In this document: in pieces, positions 1-6,276 of the stretch
How the letters are laid out: every line of letters begins with the position of its first letter
Numbering within the stretch: position 1 is the stretch's first letter
From: DAOUFU01 sp034429275
GTDB taxonomy: Bacteria > Chloroflexota > Anaerolineae > Aggregatilineales > Aggregatilineaceae
Length of the DNA stretch: 12,969 nucleotides
Assembly (NCBI GenBank): GCA_034429275.1
Contig: DAOUFU010000155.1
Span: 1 to 12,969, forward strand
Reading direction: 5' to 3'
Program-made: the position numbers and the translations under genes
The notes under the pieces: generated by a model
What the model was told of the DNA's origin: nothing
Database searches by the model: none
Seen by the model: only the letters and a program-made list of their open reading frames with translations

Positions 1-28
1 CCGCCCGCAAACGCCCCCTACACCGTCC

Positions 29-910
29 CTACTGCCGACTCACCGATTGGATGGCGGTCTCGATGGATTCATAACTGAAGTTGAGCAGCACCCAGGGACC
101 TCCGGCAGTGCGCCGCGCAAACACCGAGGGAGTCACGGTCAGGCCCCAGTCCAGGGCGAACTGGTAGTTGACGTTGATTGCATTCATGTACCGGCCCGAC
201 GAGATACAGTCCTCCAGCGCGTCCGGGTCAAGGTTCAGGCCCTCCGCCAGTTGTCTGAAGCGGGGCATGGTGAACACGTTCAAAATGTCCTCTCCCCACG
301 CGATGCGGAACAACTCGCTCTCCATTTCCCAATACGCGCCCTGCTCGCCTGCACAGAAAGCCGCCTGGATACCGGAGTAATCGATATTGTACGTGGGGAT
401 CAGCACTGAGCGGAAGATCGCCCGCCCACTCAGGGCAAAATCCTGCACCTCGGTCGAGAAGATGGTATTGTGAAACTCCCGGCAATGGTCGCACGAGAAA
501 GATGAGACGAATGCAAGCTCGATCGGAGCCGACGGGTCGCCGATGAAGGGCATCGTGCCGCCGCGGACACCTCGCACGACACCATCCGCCCCCTGGCTCT
601 TCTGATCCAGCTTCCGGCTTGCCTCGGTCTCAGTATTGGCGAGGACCGGGTCGGCGCTGCCACCCACCAGCGGCACGCAATATTGAGGGAAACTGGCGCA
701 GCTAATTCCCCTGGCCTCTTGTTCATCCTCTTTGGTCAGGCTGCTGTAGAGCGCCACAATGCCGATCGCCAGCGCAGCCACCAGCGCCACCGCCAGCGCG
801 GCCATCTCCATGCGGAGCCGGGCTTGACGTTTGCGTGCCTGCATGGCCTCATAAGCGGCACGAGAAGAGAGTGGAACCTGTTGCTCAGAACCGGGCTTGT
901 TATAAGCCAT
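29..910 (-). CDS. Membrane-anchored DsbA-like thiol-disulfide oxidoreductase
   Basis: The 293-residue protein has a basic cytoplasmic N-terminus, one transmembrane anchor at about residues 35-57, and an extracytoplasmic DsbA-like thioredoxin domain from about residue 118. The active site is C140-D-H-C143 in the context SFSCDHCREFH. The cis-proline motif is TVTP at about 258-261. C186 and C235 lie in the helical insert and C-terminal part, where this family often has conserved cysteines. By family knowledge it would make or shuffle disulfides in exported proteins. An additional pair, C71 and C78, sits between the anchor and the domain. The ATG at 910 has AGGGG nine bases upstream, and a promoter lies at about 955-983. 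It is divergent from the pyrimidine-nucleoside phosphorylase. The oxidoreductase class is well supported; whether it oxidises or reduces is not readable here. Confidence 0.9.
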   Translation of the reverse strand: MAYNKPGSEQQVPLSSRAAYEAMQARKRQARLRMEMAALAVALVAALAIGIVALYSSLTKEDEQEARGISCASFPQYCVPLVGGSADPVLANTETEASRKLDQKSQGADGVVRGVRGGTMPFIGDPSAPIELAFVSSFSCDHCREFHNTIFSTEVQDFALSGRAIFRSVLIPTYNIDYSGIQAAFCAGEQGAYWEMESELFRIAWGEDILNVFTMPRFRQLAEGLNLDPDALEDCISSGRYMNAINVNYQFALDWGLTVTPSVFARRTAGGPWVLLNFSYESIETAIQSVSRQ

Positions 911-954
911 GCGCTGTCACCCCTCGCTTTCTCAAAGGAAGGTTGCCGCGCTAC

Positions 955-983
955 ACTATACCTTGTCTGCGACGTTCTGAAAA
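955..983 (-). promoter_or_regulatory. Promoter of the DsbA-like gene
   Basis: Read on the minus strand, TTTTCA (983-978) and TATAGT (960-955) are separated by 17 bases, a fair sigma-70-type promoter. The predicted start lies near 948, about 38 bases before the ATG at 910. It faces away from the phosphorylase promoter element at 990-998. Confidence 0.55.
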
Positions 984-989
984 GTGCGA

Positions 990-998
990 TGGTATACT
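990..998 (+). promoter_or_regulatory. Extended -10 promoter for the pyrimidine-nucleoside phosphorylase
   Basis: TGGTATACT is an extended -10 element (TGn plus TATACT). No good -35 box is seen 16-18 bases upstream, which is usual for extended -10 promoters. It predicts a leader of about 70 bases before the ATG at 1075. A weaker alternative -10, TTTAAT, lies at 1041-1046. Confidence 0.45.
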
Positions 999-1074
999 GG
1001 GTGGCAGAAATGCGCACGTTTCCCCGTGCTAAAAGTGTTCTTTAATTCGGCATTCCGATGAGGATGGTTGAGCG

Positions 1075-2406
1075 ATGCGAGCGACCGATATTATTGCCAA
1101 AAAGCGCGATGGTGGAGAACTCTCCACCGAGGAGATTCGCTGGTTCGTCGAAGGATTCACCCGGGGCGACATCCCGGATTACCAGGCGGCGGCGTGGCTG
1201 ATGGCCGTTTTTCTGCGCGGGATGACGCGCCGCGAGACGCTCGACCTCACCCTGGCGATGGCCGAGAGCGGCGAGCAGCTCGACCTCTCCCCGGTGATCC
1301 CCTACGCGGTCGATAAGCACTCGACCGGCGGCGTAGGCGATAAGGTCAGCCTGGTGGTACTGCCGTTGGTGGCGGCGGCGGGTGTGCCCGTTGCCAAGAT
1401 GAGCGGGCGCGGCCTGGGCTTCTCCGGCGGCACCATCGACAAGCTCGAAGCGATCCCCGGCTTCCGCGTGGAACTTACCGAGGAGCAGTTTCTCGCCCAG
1501 GTGCGCCAGATCGGCATTGTGCTGTGCGGCCAGAGCAAGACTCTCGCCCCGGCAGATGGTGCGCTCTACGCCCTCCGCGATGTGACCGCCACTGTGCCCA
1601 GCCTGCCCCTGATTGCCAGCAGCATCATGAGCAAAAAGCTGGCCTCCGGGGCCAACGCGGTCGTGCTCGATGTCAAGGTGGGCCTGGGTGCGTTCATGAG
1701 CACCGTCGCCGAAGCGCGCGAATTGGCTCAGATCATGGTCGATATCGGCTTCGGGGCCGGGCGGCAGATGGTCGCGTTGATCTCGGATATGAACCAGCCG
1801 CTCGGCTGCGCGGTGGGCAACGCCCTCGAAGTCGCCGAGGCCATTGAGACCCTGCGCGGCGAGGGTCCGGCAGACCTGCGCGAGCACTGCCTGGCCATCG
1901 GTGCCCACATGGTCCGGCTGGGCCGCCAGGCGACCGGGGAATACGCCCTTTCCGAAGCCATGGCCGAACTGGCCGGGCTGCTCGATCACGGCCAGGCACT
2001 GGACAAGTTCCGCGACCTGGTGGCGGCCCAGGGCGGCGACGTGAGCGTGATCGATCACCCGGAGCGGCTGCCCCAGGCCGCGCTCCGCGAGGACGTGCCC
2101 GCCGCCGAAGAGGGATACCTCGCGCAGGTGAATGCCGCGATGGTCGGCCAGGCGAGCCTTGTGCTCGGCGCGGGCCGCTCTCGCAAGGGTGAAGCCGTCG
2201 ATCCCGCAGTGGGTATATGGGTCCGCCGCAAAGTGGGCGACCGGGTCGCGCGCGGCGAGCCGCTCTTCACCGTTTTCGCCAACGACCCCGACCGGCTGGC
2301 CCAGGCTCGCGAGCTTCTCGACCGCGCGCCTGTCTACCGCCCGCGCGAGCAGCAGCCGCTGCCCGCCTTCTACGATACGATTGACCAGCCATCCGGCCAG
2401 CGCTGA
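1075..2406 (+). CDS. pdp: Pyrimidine-nucleoside phosphorylase / thymidine phosphorylase
   Basis: This enzyme cleaves pyrimidine nucleosides (uridine, thymidine) with phosphate to give the free base and (deoxy)ribose 1-phosphate, in nucleoside salvage. The 443 residues match the full family length. The N-terminus (MRATDIIAKKRDGGELSTEE) and GDIPDYQAAAWLMA at 31-44 are typical of the helical domain. The phosphate-binding segment KHSTGGVGDK is at 81-90, and the family signature SGRGLGFSGGTIDKLE at 110-125. The C-terminal domain (about 345-443) contains the usual VGDRV-x5-LFTV stretch. The start has a weak GAGG-type site. The name pdp is preferred over deoA because the N-terminus looks like the Gram-positive PyNP type, but substrate range cannot be read from sequence. 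A DUF4342 gene follows after 80 bases. Confidence 0.95.
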   Translation: MRATDIIAKKRDGGELSTEEIRWFVEGFTRGDIPDYQAAAWLMAVFLRGMTRRETLDLTLAMAESGEQLDLSPVIPYAVDKHSTGGVGDKVSLVVLPLVAAAGVPVAKMSGRGLGFSGGTIDKLEAIPGFRVELTEEQFLAQVRQIGIVLCGQSKTLAPADGALYALRDVTATVPSLPLIASSIMSKKLASGANAVVLDVKVGLGAFMSTVAEARELAQIMVDIGFGAGRQMVALISDMNQPLGCAVGNALEVAEAIETLRGEGPADLREHCLAIGAHMVRLGRQATGEYALSEAMAELAGLLDHGQALDKFRDLVAAQGGDVSVIDHPERLPQAALREDVPAAEEGYLAQVNAAMVGQASLVLGAGRSRKGEAVDPAVGIWVRRKVGDRVARGEPLFTVFANDPDRLAQARELLDRAPVYRPREQQPLPAFYDTIDQPSGQR

Positions 2407-2455
2407 CCGTTCCGCGCGGAGCCGGGCGCAACCCTGGCCCCACCTGGCGCGTAGA

Positions 2456-2461
2456 TATGAT
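2456..2461 (+). promoter_or_regulatory. Possible -10 element before the DUF4342 gene
   Basis: TATGAT lies 14 bases before the GGAGGT ribosome binding site, with no recognisable -35 box. It could give the DUF4342 gene a promoter of its own, but read-through from the phosphorylase gene is equally likely. Confidence 0.25.
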
Positions 2462-2486
2462 CAGGCCGGTGGATGGAGGTTGAATC

Positions 2487-2945
2487 ATGGCAATTGTGAA
2501 GGTCATCAAAGGGTTGGAGAATGTGCTCAAAGTCGTCACCGTGACCGAGAGTGTCGCACGGGTGACCGATACCAAAGAGCCGGAAGCGCTGGCCCCTGGC
2601 GAGGAGAATGAGATGAACGACGAAAACAAGAGCGGTACCCTGGTCGAAGAACTGGAACTTGAGGCGAAATACCTGGTCAAGCGCGTGCGCGAACTGCTGC
2701 ACGAAGGCAACGTCCGCAAGCTGATCATCCGGGATTCAAAGGGCAAATACCTCATCGAAGTCCCCATGACGGTGGGTGTGATGGCGGGCGGCGTCTTTGT
2801 GCTCTATGCGCCGGTGATGACCGCCCTCAGCATGGTGGCCGCGGCAGTCACCAACGTCAAGATCGAAATCGTGCGCACCGATACCGGCGAAAAATCAGAT
2901 GCCGGCAAACCGGACATCAGCGACGACGGCAGCGGCGAGGAATAA
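2487..2945 (+). CDS. DUF4342 domain protein
   Basis: The protein has 152 residues. Residues about 52-130 match the DUF4342 pattern: an amphipathic N-terminal helix (EELELEAKYLVKRVRELLHE), a short beta pair (NVRKLIIRDSKGKYLIEVP), then a hydrophobic segment (about 92-120) and a closing strand. The family is found in Firmicutes, Actinobacteria and Chloroflexi and has no established function. The C-terminal tail is acidic (DISDDGSGEE). The ATG at 2487 has GGAGGT six bases upstream. A second in-frame ATG at 2613 has GAGGAG, also six bases upstream, and would give a 110-residue protein consisting of little more than the domain. The first 42 residues look like no known domain. The gene is followed 30 bases later by a strong terminator. 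Confidence 0.85.
   Translation: MAIVKVIKGLENVLKVVTVTESVARVTDTKEPEALAPGEENEMNDENKSGTLVEELELEAKYLVKRVRELLHEGNVRKLIIRDSKGKYLIEVPMTVGVMAGGVFVLYAPVMTALSMVAAAVTNVKIEIVRTDTGEKSDAGKPDISDDGSGEE
2601..2615 (+). promoter_or_regulatory. Internal ribosome binding site and alternative start of the DUF4342 gene
   Basis: GAGGAG at 2601-2606 is six bases before an in-frame ATG at 2613. Site and spacing are as good as those of the upstream start at 2487, so either or both starts may be used. Confidence 0.5.
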
Positions 2946-2975
2946 TCGCCCCTCCCTGCCAGGTTGGATGTAACT

Positions 2976-3024
2976 CGCTCAGAGGGTACGCGCTCCGTTT
3001 CTCGCCCTCTGAGCGTTGTTTTTT
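2976..3024 (+). terminator. Intrinsic terminator after the DUF4342 gene
   Basis: A perfect 11-bp stem (CGCTCAGAGGG at 2976-2986 with CCCTCTGAGCG at 3005-3015) closes an 18-base loop. It is followed at once by TTGTTTTTT. It ends the phosphorylase-DUF4342 transcription unit. Confidence 0.92.
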
Positions 3025-3041
3025 GAAAACAAAACGGCGGC

Positions 3042-3060
3042 CAACGGGTGTTTTCCGTTG
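3042..3060. repeat. Short hairpin
   Basis: CAACGG (3042-3047) and CCGTTG (3055-3060) form a 6-bp stem with a seven-base loop, just left of the larger inverted repeat. No function is evident. Confidence 0.4.
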
Positions 3061-3208
3061 AGTTCACGCCTCGCGACCCAAAGGGGGTTCATGGCGTTTG
3101 AAGAGGTCTCCCCCGCCGCCGACAACTCTCCCAGCGCCTTCAATGCGCTTTCACGTCTTGCACATAGCCGCACGCTTAGGCGTGTGGCGAAACCCAGCGG
3201 CGTGAACT
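3061..3208. repeat. 10-bp perfect inverted repeat enclosing smaller hairpins
   Basis: AGTTCACGCC (3061-3070) is perfectly complementary to GGCGTGAACT (3199-3208). Inside lie AGCGC/GCGCT (3133-3137 and 3145-3149, seven-base loop), GCCGCACGC/GCGTGTGGC (3167-3175 and 3180-3188, one G-U pair, four-base loop), and a possible inner helix GGGTT/AACCC (3085-3089 and 3191-3195). The nested layout fits a branched structured RNA or a small non-autonomous element. No direct repeats flanking the ends were seen, and no promoter clearly drives it on either strand. Confidence 0.5.
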
Positions 3209-3238
3209 TTCGTGAGATACACCCGGTCAAACAAACCC

Positions 3239-3267
3239 TTGACAGCTTCGACCTCGATTGATATACT
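3239..3267 (+). promoter_or_regulatory. Near-consensus sigma-70-type promoter of the candidate small RNA
   Basis: TTGACA (3239-3244) and TATACT (3262-3267) are separated by exactly 17 bases, giving 11 of 12 consensus positions. It is the best promoter in the window. Transcription should start at about 3273-3276. No protein gene with a normal leader follows before the terminator at 3389. Confidence 0.8.
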
Positions 3268-3276
3268 TGATTATGA

Positions 3277-3354
3277 ATGGAGGACGAGAGGCAAATCATC
3301 GCAGTCTCAACGAAGCATTCACTGTTGACCCGCTGTCGCCATCATCGTCGCTAA
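3277..3354 (+). CDS. Possible leaderless 25-residue small ORF inside the candidate RNA
   Basis: An ATG within a few bases of the predicted transcription start opens a frame of 25 codons ending in TAA, 34 bases before the terminator stem. The product starts MEDERQIIAV and ends in a basic, histidine- and arginine-rich tail (TRCRHHRR). There is no room for a ribosome binding site, so translation would have to be leaderless. Coding is not shown; a non-coding role of the RNA is at least as likely. Confidence 0.25.
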   Translation: MEDERQIIAVSTKHSLLTRCRHHRR

Positions 3355-3388
3355 CACAAACGCTCGCCCTCCTTCTTCTCTCTCCAAC

Positions 3389-3427
3389 AAAACACCCCGC
3401 CTCGCGTGAGACGGGGTGTTTTCTTTT
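3389..3427. terminator. Bidirectional intrinsic terminator
   Basis: AAAACACCCCG (3389-3399) pairs with CGGGGTGTTTT (3412-3422), and an inner CTC/GAG closes a four-base loop. On the plus strand TTTTCTTTT (3419-3427) follows the GC core and ends the candidate small RNA. On the minus strand GGGGTGTTTTGTTGG serves the end of the DUF4397 gene, whose stop is 32 bases before the stem. Confidence 0.9.
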
Positions 3428-3453
3428 CCGATCACCAAAACAACGCGCTGCTT

Positions 3454-6135
3454 TTAGCCGCCCGGAGTCGGTTCCCCGGCAGGAGTTTCCGTCGGCGTCA
3501 AGCCCATCGTGTCCGGCTCGCCTGTCACGATCGGCAGCTTCTGGAGGTTATACGGCAGGCCGCCCTGGGTCACCGTCAGGTACTGCGATGCGGTCCCCCC
3601 CTCGAACTTCTGCCCGCCGATCTCTACCGAGACCTGCACCCACGTGCCATCGCCGTTTCGCCCATTCAGCACCAGCGCGGTCCCGCTCGGCATTCCGATC
3701 ACGACACGCCCATCCACGCTGGGCCGGTCGCGCAGGTTGAGGTTCGCGCCGGGGTTCAGTGTCACCATGCCGATCACGTCCTGCATTTCCGGCGGGATGA
3801 GCGGCGTGCCCGCTTCTTCCAGGTACCCGCCCTCGGTGGGATCGCCCTCTGGCAGCGACTCAATCGCCACTGAACGGCCCAACTGCGAGAGCGTCACGTA
3901 CTGCGCCGACACCCACCCCACGATGGACGCGCCGTTTTCCATGCGGTAGCGCACCTGCAGCCAGGTCGGGTTAGTCGGCTGACCAACCAGGCCCTCGCTC
4001 GGCGCATCGACACGGCTCAGCGCTTCCACCTGCGACTGGGCAGGAATGCGCGCCAGCGCCTCGGCGGTCGGGCTGGGGAACCGGCGAAGCTGCAGGCTCA
4101 CCCCCGGTTCAAGCTGCACCGTCGCCAGGACGGCATTGAAGATAGGCGTCGGGGGCTTGGGCGTCGTGCCCACCGCCTCGCCCGGCTCATTGAACGGCAC
4201 GGTAGGCAGCCCGGCATCGATGAAGTTTTGCAGGTCCAGCAGCAGCCGGTTCTTGTAGCGCACGCTCAAGAACTGGGCCGCCACCCAGCACCGCAGATAA
4301 CCACCGTCCGCCGTGTCGTAACGCACCGAGAGCCACAGGTCCTCGATGGTTTCGATCACAGGGGTGGGTTCCGGCGTCACTTCGCCCGTCTCCGGCACAA
4401 CCGGCTCGCCCGGCAGACCCAGGATCACGAGCTGCGACCCGCTCGGAATCAGCGCGAGTGACTGCGCCTGGCTGTTGGGATACAGGCGGCAGTGCAGGTT
4501 CGCGCCGGGGTTCAGCACCACCGTGCCAATGGCCTGGTCAGGGACCGGCGTGGGCTGCACAACCTGCACCTGCACCGGGGCCGCCGGTTCCGAAGCCGGG
4601 GCCGACGCAGCCGGGGCAGTATCGGGCACTACTTCGGTTTGAGCGCTGGCGGTGTCCATCACCACTTCGCTCTCTGCGCTGGCCGGGGCCGCTTCAACAG
4701 GCGCAGCCTCGACCGGAGCTGCTTCCACAGGGGCCGCTTCCACCGGCGCAGTTTCGACCGCTGCCGCCATAGGTGCCGCGCCCCCCGCGAGCACCAGGCT
4801 CTCGCCCGTCACCGCGACTTCTGTACCCGCCGCGCGCGCATCGAATGGAACCGAACTTGCCGCATCGCCGAACACCAGCAGCGTGTAGTACATGCCGCCA
4901 TAATAGGGCTGCGCGGGAACTACCAGGTCAAGCTGAGTGGCCGGTCCCGCAATGGTGACCATCATCATATATTCGCCCGGTTCCAGAGCCAGCGGCGGAG
5001 CCTGGGTTCCCGTGCTCACCTGCGAGGCGAGCACCGTCGAAGCCGCATCGCCCGCCGTAGCCGACACCGTCGCGCCAGGCACCGCGTTCACCACCGAAAC
5101 CAGCGCCGCGCCCGGCGTCACATCGCCCACCGGGTCGGCAAACACGGTCAGTTTCACCATCGCGTCCGACGAACTGGACAGCACCGATCCCTGGACAACC
5201 ACCGTCTGCGCGCTGCCTGCTTCCAGCGTGACATCAGCCGTCAGCAGCGCCGGTTCGCCAGCCGCCGCGCCTGCAGGGCGCACCGCCAGCGTATAATCAC
5301 CGGCGGGCAGGGCCACATGCCCGGTCAGTTCGCCAAGCACCACGTTCGGGAACAGCAGCACATCATTGCCATACACATCAACCGGCCCCGCGTCCGGGCT
5401 GCCATGAGCCACCTGGACCCGCGCGGACCCCGCCGCCCCATTAATGGGGGTTTCCAGCACCAGTGCAAAGGGGGTCACCGGGCCGTCCAGCGCTCCAAGC
5501 GCCACAAAGGTATACAGCATCCCGCTGCGCAGCGGCACCCGGCCCATCGTCGCAACCGCGCTGGCAACCGCGCCGCCCGCCGGCACCATCACCAGGTCCT
5601 GCACGCCCGTGCCGATGTTCACCGTGCCGAACTGCACGCCGTAGCTCACGCCTTGCAGCAGCGGGCCGCCCGCCGTGGTCAGCACGTCCAGCGCGGGCGA
5701 ATCCGCAATCGCGTTGATGGCGGTCAGCCGTGCCAGGCCGGGCGCGATCTCGTCCAGAATATCCTCATACAGCGAGGCTGCCGGTGCGGCAGGGGTGCCC
5801 TGCACAATCACACTGAATGCCAGGCCGCCCGTCAGAGGCACCGGCACTTCAAGCAGCGCGGGCGCAGCATCGCCTGCCCCGGCCTGCCGAACGGTCACCC
5901 GGTGCTCACCCGCCGGCAGCGTGAGATGCGGCGTGTAGTCCCCAAACGCCAGGTTGTTAACCGTCAGCGCACCATCGACATACACATCGACATTGGGCGC
6001 GCCCGGCACCGCGTGGACGAACCGCAAGCGCGCATCTGCGCTCTGCGCGCCCGCGCTCTGTGTCGCCCCCGGTGCGACCAGCACGACCAGCATCACCACT
6101 GCCAGCAGGGCAGTCAGTAACAGTTTCCGACTCAT
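3454..6135 (-). CDS. Large secreted DUF4397 and SH3b multidomain protein
   Basis: The protein has 893 residues from the chosen start. A signal peptide covers about 1-30 (SRKLLLTALLAVVMLVVLVAPG). At least two clear DUF4397 modules follow (about 35-115, with RFVHAVPGAPNVDVYVDG, and 237-332, with VQVAHGSPDAGPVDVYG), and more divergent repeats lie at about 137-233 and 343-433. A linker of five-residue VEAAP repeats (461-484) leads to three SH3b-like modules (about 536-625, 668-748 and 788-856), two of them opening with NPGANL. The tail is rich in Pro and Thr. By family knowledge both domain types occur in exported, surface or wall-associated proteins; no catalytic site is visible. The ATG at 6135 is chosen because GAGGAG lies ten bases upstream; the ATG at 6156 has no such site. 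It lies downstream of another secreted SH3b protein. Confidence 0.85.
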   Translation of the reverse strand: MSRKLLLTALLAVVMLVVLVAPGATQSAGAQSADARLRFVHAVPGAPNVDVYVDGALTVNNLAFGDYTPHLTLPAGEHRVTVRQAGAGDAAPALLEVPVPLTGGLAFSVIVQGTPAAPAASLYEDILDEIAPGLARLTAINAIADSPALDVLTTAGGPLLQGVSYGVQFGTVNIGTGVQDLVMVPAGGAVASAVATMGRVPLRSGMLYTFVALGALDGPVTPFALVLETPINGAAGSARVQVAHGSPDAGPVDVYGNDVLLFPNVVLGELTGHVALPAGDYTLAVRPAGAAAGEPALLTADVTLEAGSAQTVVVQGSVLSSSSDAMVKLTVFADPVGDVTPGAALVSVVNAVPGATVSATAGDAASTVLASQVSTGTQAPPLALEPGEYMMMVTIAGPATQLDLVVPAQPYYGGMYYTLLVFGDAASSVPFDARAAGTEVAVTGESLVLAGGAAPMAAAVETAPVEAAPVEAAPVEAAPVEAAPASAESEVVMDTASAQTEVVPDTAPAASAPASEPAAPVQVQVVQPTPVPDQAIGTVVLNPGANLHCRLYPNSQAQSLALIPSGSQLVILGLPGEPVVPETGEVTPEPTPVIETIEDLWLSVRYDTADGGYLRCWVAAQFLSVRYKNRLLLDLQNFIDAGLPTVPFNEPGEAVGTTPKPPTPIFNAVLATVQLEPGVSLQLRRFPSPTAEALARIPAQSQVEALSRVDAPSEGLVGQPTNPTWLQVRYRMENGASIVGWVSAQYVTLSQLGRSVAIESLPEGDPTEGGYLEEAGTPLIPPEMQDVIGMVTLNPGANLNLRDRPSVDGRVVIGMPSGTALVLNGRNGDGTWVQVSVEIGGQKFEGGTASQYLTVTQGGLPYNLQKLPIVTGEPDTMGLTPTETPAGEPTPGG
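3740..4515. repeat. 20-bp exact direct repeat encoding NPGANL in two SH3b modules
   Basis: Positions 3740-3759 and 4496-4515 are identical over 20 bases (both contain CGCGCCGGGGTT). Both encode the NPGAN-type opening of an SH3b module on the minus strand. This reflects module duplication inside the gene. Confidence 0.75.
4688..4762. repeat. Five tandem 15-bp units encoding VEAAP repeats
   Basis: Five successive 15-base units follow the plus-strand pattern GCNGCNTCNACNGG with small changes. On the minus strand they encode the five-residue repeats of the linker between the DUF4397 and SH3b regions. The units differ mostly at synonymous positions. Confidence 0.8.
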
Positions 6136-6203
6136 GATTTTGTGTCTCCTCGTCATTTGTTCGTGCCTATGCCCCCCAGGACGTCAAAAATCCTCAGCGC
6201 CCC

Positions 6204-6232
6204 ATTCTAGCGCACCATCCGTCATTCCCCAA
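6204..6232 (-). promoter_or_regulatory. Possible promoter of the DUF4397 protein gene
   Basis: On the minus strand TTGGGG (6232-6227) and TAGAAT (6209-6204) are 17 bases apart, giving a leader of about 60 bases before the ATG at 6135. The -35 box is weak. Confidence 0.4.
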
Positions 6233-6276
6233 TTATCATTCCGGCAAAGGCGAACAGCGGTGGGTCGGGCGTTAGT

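Larger units (their letters stand above)
3274..3427 (+). ncRNA. Candidate small RNA of about 150 nt with an anti-Shine-Dalgarno-like segment
   Basis: The unit is defined by the promoter at 3239-3267 and the intrinsic terminator at 3389-3427. TGAATG at the predicted 5' end (3274-3279) can pair with CATTCA (3316-3321). A purine-rich stretch follows the 5' end (GGAGGACGAGAGG, 3279-3291). A pyrimidine-rich stretch (about 3362-3385) precedes the terminator and includes CCTCCTT at 3368-3374. The middle has little structure. It resembles no RNA family I recognise; it is not a tRNA, tmRNA or evident 6S RNA. It may instead be a short mRNA for the leaderless ORF at 3277-3354. The start site is predicted, not measured. 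Confidence 0.6.
2946..3453. other. 508-base intergenic region with no convincing protein gene
   Basis: The region lies between the DUF4342 stop and the end of the convergent DUF4397 gene. From left to right it contains the DUF4342 terminator, a short hairpin at 3042-3060, an inverted repeat with inner hairpins at 3061-3208, a near-consensus promoter at 3239-3267, a short transcribed segment, and a terminator at 3389-3427. Two open frames of 80-106 codons cross it, but both overlap terminators and have no good ribosome binding site. Confidence 0.8.

Noticed and set aside
3016..3261. 81-codon plus-strand frame in the intergenic region
   Set aside because: It starts with TTG inside the T tract of a terminator, has no ribosome binding site, and ends inside the next promoter.
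2979..3299. 106-codon minus-strand frame across the intergenic region
   Set aside because: It overlaps the small-RNA promoter and the DUF4342 terminator, lacks a ribosome binding site, and the inverted repeats explain the region better. It was not excluded by a database search, which could not be run.
3258..3740. 160-codon plus-strand frame starting at the small-RNA promoter
   Set aside because: It reads through the strong terminator at 3389-3427 and into the antisense of the DUF4397 gene.
4492..6120. Long plus-strand open frame (542 codons) opposite the DUF4397 gene
   Set aside because: It is rich in Arg, His and Gln with no domain or ribosome binding site. The minus-strand frame has a signal peptide and recognisable modules, so this is a shadow of high-GC coding DNA.
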